DNA from: Gnetum montanum
Taxonomy: Eukaryota > Streptophyta > Gnetopsida > Gnetales > Gnetaceae
Assembly: GCA_015680685.1 (NCBI GenBank)
Contig: MNCI01003473.1
Span: forward strand, 126,432 to 190,431
Direction of reading: 5' to 3'
Length of the DNA stretch: 64,000 bases
Numbering within the stretch: the first letter of the stretch is position 1; each line of letters starts with the position of its first letter. A program made the position numbers and the translations under genes. Under the pieces are notes generated by a model that was given only the letters and a program-made list of their open reading frames with translations, was not told the origin of the DNA and made no database searches. This document shows, in pieces, positions 1 to 10,390 of this stretch.

Positions 1-447
1 AATATCAAGGAAGAAAGGAAAAATAGAAAGCATAAACATCAAGACACTAGGTTAGTAGAAGATGAGGATGAAAGTGACCTAATTGTTTCCAACTTTCTTG
101 ATATTGAATCTGATAATGAGTTATATAGTTTTCATTATACAAGTAAATCTTCTAGCAATGGATCTAGCGATACTTCTTCTCTATCAAGTTCTGAAGAAGC
201 TATGTCTTCAGATGAAGAATGTAATAATAATGAGGAGAATGGATATAGTCTCCGATCAAAAGAAAGATTAACTACTTCTAGACCCCCAAATGTTATTACT
301 AATCCATCTACTAAGAGAAAAGCTTTTGAGCCAAATAGAAGAGATAAGAATAAAGGTCAAGACAATCAAGTAGAGCAAAGCATTCCAAATTAGTCTTTTA
401 ATAAATGAATAAAGAAACCAAGCTTTATTGGTGATGGAGAGTATGAT
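1..447 (+). pseudogene. gag C-terminal / pre-protease linker of element G
   Basis: The frame at 202-393 (SSDEECNNNEENGYSLRSKE) is Ser/Glu-rich and then basic. It joins the protease frame at 448 after a TAG at 391 and a TGA further on, both in the same frame. The text YDLIEDLKHVKASISFYQLL (from 445) resembles the conserved segment just before the protease of Tat-type polyproteins. Only the C-terminal end of gag is in the window. There is no zinc knuckle in this part. Confidence 0.55.
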
Positions 448-1137
448 TTGATTGAAGACCTTAAACATGTCAAGGCCAGTATTAGCTTTTATCAGTTGCT
501 TCAAATAGGAGATCAGCAAAGAAAGGTTTTAGAGTTCATTAAAGGTAAAAGGAGAGTTAGAGAATCAGAGTTAAGTTATGTGTCTAATAATGATGAAAAA
601 TTAAAGACCTCGTATGATTGTATTCCTGATAAGGAAGCTCCTCCTTTCCTTTTGAAAATGAAATTAAAGGATAAATACTTACACAATTGTTTGATTGATT
701 CTGGAGCTACGTCTACTATAATGTCATTATCTATATGTAAGAAACTTGGTTTGATTCCTGAAAAATTAAATAAGAAGATTGATCAAGTGGATAAAAGTAG
801 AGTGAAGATTGTGGGTCAATTACCAAATGTTCTATTGGAAATTGCTTTTGAACCCTACGTCAGAAGTAGAGTAACTATTCAAGTGGCAGATATACCATAT
901 TTGCATAGTCTCTTATTGAGTAGAAGTTGGAGCAAGAATTTCTCAGGTTACATATCAACAGATTATTCTCACATGTGGCTTCCTTGGAACGGAGAACCAA
1001 ATCAAATATACATCTATAGCGAACCTTTGATGATTGATAAGATTACTTCAAATGAAAAAAGTAAAATGGTTGAAAAAGGAGGTGTTGAAAACAAAATTTG
1101 TACACTCCAAGAAAATTATAGTTCCAAAAAAGAATAG
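448..1137 (+). pseudogene. Retroviral-type aspartic protease domain of element G
   Basis: The open frame is 229 codons. The catalytic motif is intact: LIDSGATSTIMS at about residue 82 carries the D-S-G triad, followed by LSICKKLGL. Downstream, PYLHSLLLSRSWSK corresponds to the flap-to-C-terminal region before the usual LGRPWL. The product would process the Gag-Pol polyprotein. The frame stops at a single TAG (1135) and continues unchanged into the RNase H domain, so this stop is a mutation inside one ancestral polyprotein and not a true gene end. Most other proteases in the window have lost the D-T/S-G motif. Confidence 0.8.
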
Positions 1138-1553
1138 TCAAAGAATGAGGATAAATGGGAGTTATGCTTTGATGGTTCATGTAATTCAAAAGGTGTAGGA
1201 GTCGGTATAGTTATATTAAGGAATGATTTACCTAAAATTCTTAAAGCAATTCATCTATCTTTCCCTTGTACTAACAACAAAGCTGAGTATAAAGCTTTAT
1301 GTATTAGTATAAGAATAGCTTTAGACAAAAAGATCAGAGTAATCACTATAAAAGGAGACTCAAGATTAGTTTGTGAACAAGTAAAGGGTAACTATGTAGT
1401 AAAGAGCTCATTCTTAAGACCTTATAAGCAACTTGCTTGTAAGATGTTAAATCAGTTTCAACATTTCTAAATAGAGCATATAAGCAGGAGCAAAGAATCT
1501 TATAGCAGATGATTTGGCAAAGGCAGCTTCAGCATTGGATATGTAAATAATAG
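1138..1553 (+). pseudogene. Archaeal-type RNase H (aRNH) placed upstream of RT, element G
   Basis: Reading on in the protease frame gives LCFDGSCNSKGVGVGIVI, then NNKAEYKAL, then KGDSRLV. After a TAA (1468) and a one-base shift near 1490 comes NLIADDLAKAAS. These are the four acidic catalytic positions (D, E, D, D) of an RNase HI fold, all still present. It would remove RNA from the RNA:DNA hybrid during reverse transcription. Its position between protease and RT differs from element D in this same window, where the extra RNase H follows the ordinary one. The text after it (VPDN..HLQVFEDDDQVLRF) is the tether that follows this domain in related plant polyproteins. Confidence 0.8.
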
Positions 1554-1561
1554 AAAGTTAC

Positions 1562-2640
1562 AAAGATGTAATGATTTAAGAAGAACATCAGCCATCAGTA
1601 CCAGATAATATAAGACATTTACAAGTATTTGAAGATGATGATCAAGTACTAAGATTTATAAAAAATAAACAACAATTTGAGGGTCAAGTGATATCTGAAA
1701 CGTCATCAAACTCCAAAGCTAATTTTATTCTAAAAAGGATGATTAACTTGGAACATGAGTTCAAGAAAAATTTACTTACTGGAAAGGATATACAAAACCC
1801 AGATAGTCAAGCTTTTGAGGTAGTGAATTTTGGATTAGAAAGGATGTTAAAGATGCTGAATGTTACAAAGGGAAGAGATTCGAGTTTCAAGAAAAACTTG
1901 TTAACATGTCTAAGAAATAATTTGGACAATTTTCTTGGTCTTATGATGATCTTAAAGCTTTTAAACTAGATGTGATGACACATAAAATTCCTTTAATAGA
2001 AGCAAAAACAAGGAAATTTAGTCCATCATTTGAACCAGCTATGGAAGCCAAAATCAAGAAGTTGTTACAAGCACGAATCATAAATCCAATATGATATTCA
2101 ACATGGCTTGCTAACCTTGTTCCAGTGAGAAAGAAAAATGGTGATATAAGGCTTTGTGTAGACTTTAGAAATTTGAATGATGCCTCAAAAAAGGATAAGT
2201 ATCCACTTCCAAGAATTGATGAGATGTTGATTAAAGTTTCAGGTTGTCAAGTATATTCTTTCTTAGATGGTTTCTTAGGTTATAATCAAATCATGGTAGA
2301 TAAGAATGATAGATGCAAAACAGCATTTATCACCAAATGCATAACTTTCTCTTACCAAAGAATGCCATTTGGATTGTCAAATGCTAGAGCTACTTTCCAA
2401 AGAGCAATGGATTTAGCATTTAAGGATTTATTAGGCAAATTCGTGGTGGTTTATTTGGATGATATTACAATATTCTCAAAAAAGAAAAAGATCATATTAA
2501 TCATCTCTAGCAAGTTTTCGATAGATGTTGTGAGTTTGGTATTTCATTAAATCGTAAGAAGTGTATCTTCGAGGTTACATCTGGAAGCTTATTAGGCCAT
2601 GTGATATTTCAAAAAGGAATTGCCATAGACAATTCCTGAA
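1562..2640 (+). pseudogene. Tether and reverse transcriptase domain of element G
   Basis: 1688-1969 is an open tether region. RT begins after a frameshift near 1970. Motifs in order: ANLVPVRKKNGDIRLCVDFR, PLPRIDEML, YSFLDGFLGYNQI, KTAFIT, RMPFGLSNARATFQRAM and VVVYLDDITIFS. The catalytic YLDD is intact. An in-frame TGA at 2092 sits where relatives have an Arg or Trp codon. The frame breaks near 2545, and thumb residues continue in another frame (NRKKCIFEV, LLGHVI). The product would copy element RNA into DNA. Confidence 0.85.
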
Positions 2641-3262
2641 TCTAAGAAGTACTGAATATTGAGCATCCCACAATAAGAAATCTCTTAGATATTTCTTTGG
2701 GAAGATAAACTTTGTGAAAAAGTTCATACCTGGGTTTACTAAAATTACCAAACCTTTGATGCATATGCTAAAAAAGGATGTCCAAGTAGAGAAAACACCA
2801 GAATCAGAGAGAGCTTTATCAAAAATTAAAAATGCTATACAAGAGGCTCCATATTTGGTGAAGCCTAGGTTTAAAGAAGATTTTTGGTTATATTCTTTTG
2901 CTTCGAATGATTCTATTGTTGCCGTTTTAACACAAAAGGATGATGAAGGTCAAGATGAACCAATTGGATTTTTTGGGTATCAATTAAAAGGTTCAGAATT
3001 AAATTATTTAGACTTAGAGAAAGAAGTGTTTGCAATCATCAAAACACTTCAAAATTTTAAATATTATTTGGAAAGTTTATTAGTCCACATTATGCTAATT
3101 TAACCTGCAATCAAGCAATTCCTAGCCCAAAATGAGATTGGATTAAAAAAATGAAAATGGCTTATAAAGTTGCAAAGTTTCAGATTTTCATTGGAAATAT
3201 GCAAAACAATTAAGAGAATGGGATTATCCAAGTTAATGACTAGAGAAAGTGAGAAGAGAGCT
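2640..3262 (+). pseudogene. RT connection and gypsy RNase H (gRNH) of element G
   Basis: The connection motif is FVKKFIPGFTKITKPL (from 2712). The gRNH follows: WLYSFASNDSIVAVLTQK, PIGFFGYQLKGSELNY, EKEVFAIIKTLQNFKYYL. The normal first catalytic motif TDAS is replaced by SFAS, so the first aspartate is missing. Loss of this residue is common in Tat-like gRNH domains that have an added aRNH. The frame is open from 2714 to 3103. Remnants KQFLAQNEIG and GLSKLMT continue in other frames to about 3250. Confidence 0.75.
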
Positions 3263-3640
3263 AATTTGAAAGAGAAGATGGATTTTGAGAGAATGATGAG
3301 GAAGCCTTTCATTCCTTATGTGATGGGATGTTGCCCAGAACATGTCTTAAAGGCTTACTTGAAAGCTAGAGCATGTGGAGCACCTAAAGAATGTCCTTTC
3401 ATGGCTTGGTTGGCTGATGAATTCTCATTTCTCATAGGAGGTTTAAAAATAGAATCAAATATTTGGGGACAATATCAAAATTGCACCCAAAAAGAGGAAA
3501 GGGAGAAAGAACCAATCAATGAAGATTCATGGGAAGAAGCCTTTGTGTCCCAAGAAGAAGAAGAAGAACCCAATTGGGAAGAAAATAAGAATTCATTTGA
3601 GAAAGAAGATGAGAGGTTTGTTGAAGAAAAAGCTCAATAA
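3263..3640 (+). pseudogene. Unassigned ORF tail between gRNH and LTR of element G
   Basis: The frame opened at 3170 runs on to 3640 without stops. It begins with gRNH-tether residues, then continues as FIPYVMGCCPEHVLKAYLKA, CPFMAWLADEFSFLIGGLK and a very acidic end with a run of five Glu. I do not recognise the domain. It stands where integrase would normally start, but no HHCC or DDE motif is present. It may be a separate 3' ORF brought next to RNase H by a deletion. Confidence 0.45.
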
Positions 3641-3988
3641 GATCAAGTTGAAAGCTCCAGCAAACCAGAAAATAATAGAACAACATTCATCACTTCAGAG
3701 ATTTCTTATGAGAAGGTTAGAGATATGAGGATTCCTACCAAAGTAACCCTCACCATTCTCTTCCCATCTCAAGAATAGTCCATGAATAAAGGACTTGATA
3801 ATGTACAATTTGTTTATTTTTCTTAGGAATGAGGTTTTTATACTACAAAACCTTATGTTTGATGGGAATTTTCCTTCAAAAAGATTTATCTTTTCAGTTG
3901 TAAAATGTTCAATAAAAGCTTCAAGTACAGTTCAGTTTTAAAATGGGGCTTGCATAAATTTCTTTAAGCCTTTTAAAGGGGGTAGAAA
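3641..3988 (+). other. 3' untranslated region and polypurine tract of element G
   Basis: Apart from a short 69-codon frame that overlaps its start (3519-3728), no coding is seen. The stretch ends in a purine run, AAAGGGGGTAGAAA (3975-3988), placed directly before a TG-starting LTR. It is the likely plus-strand primer for reverse transcription. Confidence 0.6.
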
Positions 3989-4036
3989 TGTTGGCACATT
4001 TTGGCCATTTCATGAAATAGACATCCTTATTTAATA
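3989..4036 (+). mobile_element. Start of 3' LTR of element G (truncated)
   Basis: TGTTGGCACATTTTGG follows the polypurine tract directly, as an LTR 5' end should. LTR-like sequence can be argued for about 50 bp before gene-like sequence begins. No other copy is in the window, so the break point cannot be fixed by comparison. Confidence 0.5.
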
Positions 4037-4076
4037 AACGTCATTCATTCCTGCTTGACCATCCCACACAAAGCAA

Positions 4077-4935
4077 TGGCGCCTCATCTGTGGTCACTAT
4101 TGTGCTTCTTGATTCTTGTTTCCATTGTTACCACTGGAGTACCAGTGAAGCAATCATTGGATGTAGCAAGGGTTCTGCAATGGGCCATGTTCAAGCTCGT
4201 AGCCAAAATGCCCAAGGAGTTTGACCTCGACTTAGAAGACAGACTCACACTAACACTGCTGCACCGGGACGTGTTAGGTAATGCGAGTGTCACGGACAGG
4301 CTACGTATGCAGCTGCTCCGTGATGTAGCACGCATGGAGGCATTGACTATGCCTACTAGAAACAGTGGTAGCAACAACCTGAGACTGGCCATGACTTTAG
4401 TGACCCAATAGTTTCGGGGCTATCAAATAGCAACGGTGAGTACTTCACTTGAATCAGCCTGGGTCTGCCACCCAGGAACAACTTCATGGTGATTGACACT
4501 GACAACAACATGGTGTGGATCCAGTGCAAGCCCTCTGTGCACTGTTACCATCAGAAGAACCCCATGTTTGACCCAGATGCATCCTTGTCCTTTCACCACG
4601 TTCCATGCACAGCAGCTCTCTACGATAAGCTTGACATCAGCAGTTACAGAAATTCCAAGAGGTGGCACTAGGTTGCAGTCACGTCAAACAGGGCCTCTTC
4701 ATGGATGCGGTCGGACTGCTGGGGCTCGAACACGGCTCACTATCGCTACCGTCGTAGGTCCGGATGCAGTTCTGGAAAACATTCTCGTACTGTCTAGTGA
4801 ACTGAAGCATGCCCGTGGGGACCTCCAACACCCTCATCTTTAGGCCATCGACAACACCGAGAGCAGCTGTATACACGCATATGCTGAACAACCCACGCGT
4901 GGACACTACCAGCACCTTCTACCTGGCCTTCATCG
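4077..4935 (+). pseudogene. Nepenthesin-like aspartic protease (ASPG type) pseudogene
   Basis: A hydrophobic signal-like start (MAPHLWSLLCFLILVSIVTT) is followed by LTLTLLHRDVLGNASVTDRL and, in another frame, PIVSGLSNSNGEYFTRISLG, MVIDTDNNMVWIQCKP, MFDPDASLSFHHVPC, then GCSHVKQGLFMDAVGLLGLE and FSYCLVN..MPVGTSNTLIF. This is the order of plant A1-family secreted proteases. The first active-site motif, normally DTGSD, reads DTDNN, so the catalytic site is lost. About 50 residues are missing near 4672 (the YGDGS flap region). At least two frame changes and three stops are present. Only the N-terminal half of the family length remains. It is one exon-like block, so either a retro-copy or a single-exon gene fragment. 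Confidence 0.8.
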
Positions 4936-5273
4936 AAACCATGGAAAGGCTGAATATAATTGAGAACATACTACAGCAGGGTTTTAAGAACTATTGGCAA
5001 CCAGACTGCAGCAGTGAAGGTACTCGGCCAGTTGAGCGAAAGAGAGCTGGAAAATTCTTCAACACTTTGGACATATTTCTAAACCCAACAATGTGGCCGC
5101 AAAGACTGGATTTCACCATGATAGAAGCCATGCTGTGCGGAACTCCTGTGCTAGCCTCAAGATTTGGCAACATTACCAAACACAACAGCGCCCGATGCCA
5201 ACGCGTCTATTATCATCATTACAAATCCATCAAGTATGGCTACAGAGACACAAAGATACAACGAGATAGGTGA
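4936..5273 (+). pseudogene. GT4-type glycosyltransferase C-terminal fragment
   Basis: The frame from 4809 passes without a stop from protease residues into KFFNTLDIFLNPTMWPQRLD and FTMIEAMLCGTPVLASRFGN. This is the donor-binding E-x7-E region of group 1 (GT4) plant glycosyltransferases; the two glutamates are not both intact (IEAMLCGTP fits the first). An upstream piece in another frame reads AAVKVLGQLSERELE, so one indel lies near 5045. The fusion to the protease pseudogene near 4935 looks like a rearrangement join and not a real fusion gene. Confidence 0.7.
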
Positions 5274-5408
5274 ACAACTAAATCAATGAAATGAAATTTC
5301 TTCTATGACATTTACGGAGGATCGTGGACGTGGCTGTCATTGCAGAAAGTAAGAACAAAACTTGAACGCGTATAAAAATTCCAATTTCATATGGTTTGGT
5401 GGCTAAAA
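5000..5408 (+). repeat. Left arm of exact 409-bp inverted repeat
   Basis: Every base compared pairs with the reverse complement of 5974-6382. The arm ends exactly one base before the single N at 5409. It contains most of the glycosyltransferase fragment. Confidence 0.9.
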
Positions 5409-5409
5409 N

Positions 5410-5973
5410 GTAATTGCATTCAACAAAACCTTTAAAAGACTTGAAAATTTATGATTGAAATACCACGGAGATTCACTTTAAAGATAAAAGAAGCTATTTT
5501 GGTCCTATCAAAATACCAAAGATTTTCTGAACCCTCTTGACTATTGAATCGTTCAATGGCTTGACTACATGTAGAGGCTCTCTTACAACAATCTTAATAG
5601 CAGTTCTTATACATTGCACAATAATAAAATTTACTACTAGGGTCTCATAGGTAGTTAGATATTATAAAATATCTTGGGTAACTTCTTTCCCAAGTAAGGA
5701 AGTTATAACTTGCCTAACAAGTTAGGAGATATTACTTGCCCAACAAGTTAGGAAGTTATAACCTATACATGAAGTTAGGAGAAAATCATGCTAACATTGG
5801 CATGTGTTTTTACAAATATTTCTTTCATAAAAAGTCACAACCTATATAATAATTTTAGGGAATAAAGCCAAGATCTCTATCTTTTTTAATTCATTTAACC
5901 TTAGTCTAAGACCAAGTTTCTCAAACACCATGATGGCCATTGCAATAAGCGCTCCATACAATTGTCATTTTAT
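5410..5973. other. Spacer between inverted repeat arms, no gene
   Basis: AT-rich sequence with no coding frame of note. 5700-5780 holds two or three imperfect copies of an AAGTTAGGA-containing unit of about 28 bp (AACTTGCCTAACAAGTTAGG and variants). Otherwise nothing recognised. Confidence 0.6.
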
Positions 5974-6382
5974 TTTTAGCCACCAAACCATATGAAATTG
6001 GAATTTTTATACGCGTTCAAGTTTTGTTCTTACTTTCTGCAATGACAGCCACGTCCACGATCCTCCGTAAATGTCATAGAAGAAATTTCATTTCATTGAT
6101 TTAGTTGTTCACCTATCTCGTTGTATCTTTGTGTCTCTGTAGCCATACTTGATGGATTTGTAATGATGATAATAGACGCGTTGGCATCGGGCGCTGTTGT
6201 GTTTGGTAATGTTGCCAAATCTTGAGGCTAGCACAGGAGTTCCGCACAGCATGGCTTCTATCATGGTGAAATCCAGTCTTTGCGGCCACATTGTTGGGTT
6301 TAGAAATATGTCCAAAGTGTTGAAGAATTTTCCAGCTCTCTTTCGCTCAACTGGCCGAGTACCTTCACTGCTGCAGTCTGGT
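5974..6382 (-). repeat. Right arm of exact 409-bp inverted repeat
   Basis: Reverse complement of 5000-5408, ending exactly one base before the single N at 6383. It repeats the glycosyltransferase fragment on the minus strand (6109-6382). The contig between the two Ns is 973 bp. Confidence 0.9.
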
Positions 6383-6589
6383 NAGAATCTCTTTAAGATA
6401 AGTAATTTATAGTTTACACACAACCCAATCATTTCATTTTTCACAACAGCACACCACAACAACACATACACATATTCACATTAACTACTGAGTCTAGTTG
6501 GAGGTATCTAGGCCTTGGTGTTTCTAGAGACTAGCAAGCACCTGAATCTTGTTTAAGAACACTTGTTGGCGGTCGCGTCCCAAACGGTC

Positions 6590-7178
6590 GCCAACAGCTT
6601 TAGAGCCCCTTTCAAAATTAACACCGCATTCAACGCATACGGTCATGTTAACACATATTGTTACTTATTGGATCAAAGATGGCCACCTTTCCAAGAATTT
6701 TTCTGATCCTACGCATCCCCTAATATATTTACAAATCACTGGGAATGAGCCATGCAAAGCTCTGTTGGATTCAAGTTCTGGTATCAACCTAATATCCCAA
6801 GAAATGTACAAGGCCTAGAACTTGCCTCCATTAAAAAAGAGCAACATTCGTTTAGAGTTGGCCAACCATTCCTTCACTATTCCCTTGGGATTAGTAGAGG
6901 ACATTATTACCACTATCTGTGGATGGTCATATTCAGCTGACTTCCTAGTGATCCAAGTGAATAACAGTAAGGGGGACTTCCCAACCATAATGGGAAGGGC
7001 ATGGCTAAGCACTATCGATATGCACCTAGGTATCTGCGATCTTTCCCTAGAAATATCTAAGGAAAATACTTTTGAAAATATTGAGAAGAAGAAGGTTCCA
7101 TGCATTGCATACAGTGACACAGGGTGCAATTGCGTGCAGAGATCATGGGTAGTGCAAAGTTTAACATTACCTACATGA
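6590..7178 (+). pseudogene. gag tail and aspartic protease of element K
   Basis: The frame at 6549-6818 reads PTALEPLSKLTPHSTHTVML, matching the gag tail of element C, then NEPCKALLDSSSGINLISQE. The active-site D-S/T-G has become D-S-S. After a TAG at 6816 the same domain continues: LPPLKKSNIRLELANHSFTI, PLGLVEDIITTI, DFLVIQVNN and PTIMGRAWLSTI, the flap and LGRPWL-like region. It is inactive by motif loss as well as by frame breaks. Confidence 0.75.
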
Positions 7179-7599
7179 AATCAGCGTGCACAACTGATCA
7201 ACATACAAAAGTGCTTGTATGCAGCAACCACATGACAAGAAGACACCCAATGGCTGATAGCTGATCAAGAAAGCAGCTCACTTATATGCATGGAACTAAT
7301 TGAGGGTTTGACATGTGCTTACATAGATAGCATAGATGCATTAGAGCAAGTCCACCACCAACTTCCTAGTCCTAACTTAGAAAACATCAATTAGGGGAAG
7401 TTGGAAATTTCTAAGAAATTTAAACAAGAGCCCCTAGAGTTAAACCATTGCCCACTAGTATGGAATACACATTCCTTAAGAATGGAAAATCGATAATCAT
7501 CAATGCAAGACATGCTCCGCAACAAAAAGAGAGTCTGCCAAAGGTAATAAGAAAATGGTCAAAATCCTTCGCCTAGTCATATTTGGAATTCACTGGAAT

Positions 7600-8224
7600 A
7601 GATCCTAGGATATGCTAGCATAGGATTTACACTGACTCCTCCATGAAGCCTTGAAAACAACCACAAAGGCGATTGAACCCAAAGTTGAAGCAATTAGCAA
7701 AAGAAGAAATTGAACAGCTTCTAAAGGCTGGGTTCATATACCCCATTGTTGATAGTGAATGTGTGAGCCCCTTAGTAATTGTGCCTAAAAAGAGAGGTAA
7801 ATGGAGGGTGTGCATAGATTTTAGGCTACTAAACATGACAACATTCAAGGATCACTTTTCGTTGCCATTTGTTGACCAAGTCTTAGACACAATCACAAGA
7901 CATCACTATTATAGTTTTCTAGATGCCTATAGCGGACACAAAAAAATACAAATAGCCCCAAAAGACCAAGCCAAAACTACGTTCACCAGTCCTTGGGGAA
8001 TGTTTGCATACAAAAAAATGCCATTTTGCTTATGCAATGCCCCTGCCATGTTTCAACGCTTAGTTCTAAGCATATTCTAGCAACAGATAGGAAATGGTGT
8101 GGAAGTCTTTCTGGATGACTTCTCCACCTACAGAGCAAGTTTTGATCAAGCTTTGGACCGATTAGAGCAAGTGCTAAAAAGATGCGTAGAAACTAATCTA
8201 AGGCTCAACTAGCAAAAAATCCAT
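7600..8224 (+). pseudogene. Reverse transcriptase of element K
   Basis: Open at 7673-8080: LKQLAKEEIEQLLKAGFIYP, SPLVIVPKKRGKWRVCIDFR, LPFVDQVLDTI, YYSFLDAYSGHKKIQIAPKD, KTTFTSPWGMFAYKKMPFCL. After a TAG (8078) it goes on as NGVEVFLDDFSTYRASFDQA. The FLDD catalytic pair is kept. FxDDFS with a following tyrosine is typical of Athila-like RTs. The linker 7179-7600 between protease and RT is badly broken and holds no clear domain. Confidence 0.85.
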
Positions 8225-8930
8225 TTGATGGTCCAAGAAGGTGTATTACTTGGGCATAAAATTTCACATGCAAGGATAGAGGTAGACCCTGAGAAAATCA
8301 AATTCATCCAAGGAATCACCCATCAACTGGAAACTATCAAAGACATTCAATCATTCCTTGGACACACTAGCTACTATAGGAGATGCATAGAGAACTTTTC
8401 AAAGATTGCCAAACCATTAGTAGAGCTAATGAAAAAGGATGTACCCTTTGAGTGGACCAGGGAATGTGAACTAGCTTTTCAAACTCTGAAACAGAAGCTA
8501 GTAGAAACACCCATTCTACAAGATCCTAATTGGTCCAAGTCGTTCCATGTCATGACTGATGCATCCAACTATGCCTTAGGAGCCGTACTTACATAGTTAG
8601 ATGACCAGAAATGTCCTTATTACATCCATTGTACAACTAGAAGTATAGCTGGCATACAACTTAACTACACTACTACAGAAAAAGAATTAATGGCTGTAGT
8701 GTTTGCACTAGAGAAATTTAGGCACTATGTATTAGGGTACAAATTATTCGTACACACAAATCATAGTGCAATCTGGTTCCTCATGAATAAGCCAATGGTA
8801 AGCCCTTGTATTATATGATGGCTGGTAATCCTACAAGAGTTTAATCTAACAATGATGTATCGTAAAGGCACCGAGAATGCAGTTGCTCATCATTTATCTC
8901 GGTTCCACTTGAATAGCAAAGAGGACAAGT
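8225..8930 (+). pseudogene. RT connection and RNase H of element K
   Basis: Connection motif: SFLGHTSYYRRCIENFSKIA and PFEWTRECELAF. RNase H: FHVMTDASNYALGAVLT with the first catalytic Asp kept, then after a TAG at 8597 NYTTTEKELMAVVFALEKFR, containing the catalytic Glu, and VHTNHSAIWFLMNK. In the last motif the Asp of the usual TDH is Asn. RKGTENAVAHHLSR at about 8864 is the RNase H C-terminal segment. Confidence 0.8.
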
Positions 8931-9170
8931 ATCCTATTTCCAATCATTTCCCCGATGAGTTCCTCTTTGCCAGTGTACCACCCATGGAGACAAACTGGTA
9001 CAGTAGCATTCTTACCTATATCCTTACCCAACAAACACCACAAGAGCTAGACCTTAAGAAGAAACAACAGTTTCTTCACAGAGCCAAGTACTTCATGGAA
9101 ATCAATGGATAACTTTACAAAGTATGTCCTGATGGCTTGGTTCGATGGTGTGTTACCCATGCCTGAAGGT
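8931..9170 (+). pseudogene. Integrase N-terminal fragment of element K
   Basis: METNWYSSILTYILTQQTPQ and FLHRAKYFMEING..LYKVCPDGLVRWC are the pre-integrase segment shared almost word for word with element C (44280-43960). The zinc-binding HHCC and the DDE core are absent: the sequence leaves integrase homology at about 9155, where it shares the 16-mer ACCCATGCCTGAAGGT with the 3' region of element A. Confidence 0.75.
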
Positions 9171-10390
9171 TCCCTCTAACTAAGGCCCTTTCTTACTTCT
9201 TGGTTCTCCATCTCGTTCTTTTGGGAATGGTGGTGAATTTTTGTAGAGGTATTCTTGTTACTTCAAGAGGATTGGTTGGTCAAATGTGTTGATGTGAGGT
9301 CACTGAATGTGGTTTGTTGAGCCTGGATTTGGAATGAGTTCTACTTGTCTACATTAACCATCAAACACACACAAGGGACTTTATACAACCTTATTCTTGG
9401 ATTTCCATTCCATTCTCTCCTCTTCACCTTTCTTTTTCATTTTCACCTCATTGTTGGTTTTATCATTAGTCCATGCCTTGGTTGATGCATCGGTTTTCCT
9501 TGGTAATTTCTTGTGGCTAAGTTTTTAACTATTACTTCCAAATGACATTCCTAGAGCCTATGGACTCTTTGGTTTGTGGGTTTGTCAGGGCATCAAGGGC
9601 ATGAGCCTACTTTGGGAAGGACTCACTGGCATTCTTTTTTGGTGCACTTGTTAACTTCTTTCTCTTAAACATTTCCTGCAATCAACAATTTTTTGTTTCA
9701 TCCCCATCCATGACACCCATTTTATTGGTGTTTCCATTGTTACTTTTTCTCCATCCTTCTTATTCCTTATCTTTTTCCATCTTCCTACTACTGGAGATTC
9801 ACTCTTAGTCATGGGGGCCCTAGCTCAATTTTTTCAATTTTTTCAATTTTTCCTAACCCCTACACCTTAGGTAGTCACCAGTGTTAAACCTCTAGAATCA
9901 GTATCTGCCATAACCACAACTCATCCAATGCATTTTACATCAAGGTAAGGTATCACCTGCATTGTGATTTATCTACCCTCACTCATTTGTGATTGTGTTG
10001 TGTATGTAGATGGCGATCATACAACAATAGACTAGGCTTGGAGGAAACACTCAAGATGGACCAGAACTAGAGCATTTACAAAAGGAACAAGATTGATGCC
10101 ATGGCTAGGAATAAACAACAGAAGGCACAATTTGGGCATTGGTAGCAACACGTCTTATTTTTCTCTCTCTCTCTCCTTCTCTTCCAACTGCTGAATAAGG
10201 CTAGATGTTATTATGTACAGTGTTCACTTTTATGGTCATGAACACTAATGCTGTCATGTATTGTACCATTGATCTATTCACTAGGAATGTTGAGTCTATC
10301 ACCCCATTCCATCGTCAATGATCATTTAGTCAATAATCCCATACCTTCCCAATATTTTTTAAGGAACTTGAGGATGAGTTTTCATTCAGT
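9171..10390 (+). other. 3' internal region of element K with remnant accessory ORF start
   Basis: No long frame. 9945-10009 looks like a short intron (GTAAGG ... TATGTAG) ending directly at an ATG (10010). That ATG opens only MAIIQQ before a stop. The part from 10285 to 10390 matches the region just before the polypurine tract of element A (61900-62000). 10159-10176 is a CT dinucleotide run. Confidence 0.5.

Larger units (their letters stand above)
1..4036 (+). mobile_element. Tat-like Ty3/gypsy element G, 3' part (decayed)
   Basis: The parts, in order, are a gag tail, an aspartic protease, an archaeal-type RNase H, a reverse transcriptase, a second RNase H, an unassigned ORF, a polypurine tract and the start of an LTR. 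The 5' end lies outside the window. Frames are broken by stops and indels, so it cannot encode a working polyprotein. No integrase is seen between the RNase H and the polypurine tract, where one would be expected, so an internal deletion or a chimeric 3' end is likely. The LTR that begins at 3989 is lost after about 50 bp, where protease pseudogene sequence begins. Assignment to the Tat lineage rests on the two RNase H domains. Confidence 0.85.

Noticed and set aside
4084-4915. Minus-strand frames over the protease pseudogene
   Set aside because: Shadows of the plus-strand protease text, which carries all conserved motifs.
5000-6382. Interpretation as a DNA transposon with long terminal inverted repeats
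   Set aside because: Arms are exactly identical, end at single Ns, contain glycosyltransferase gene sequence and lack a target duplication; an assembly artefact explains all of this.
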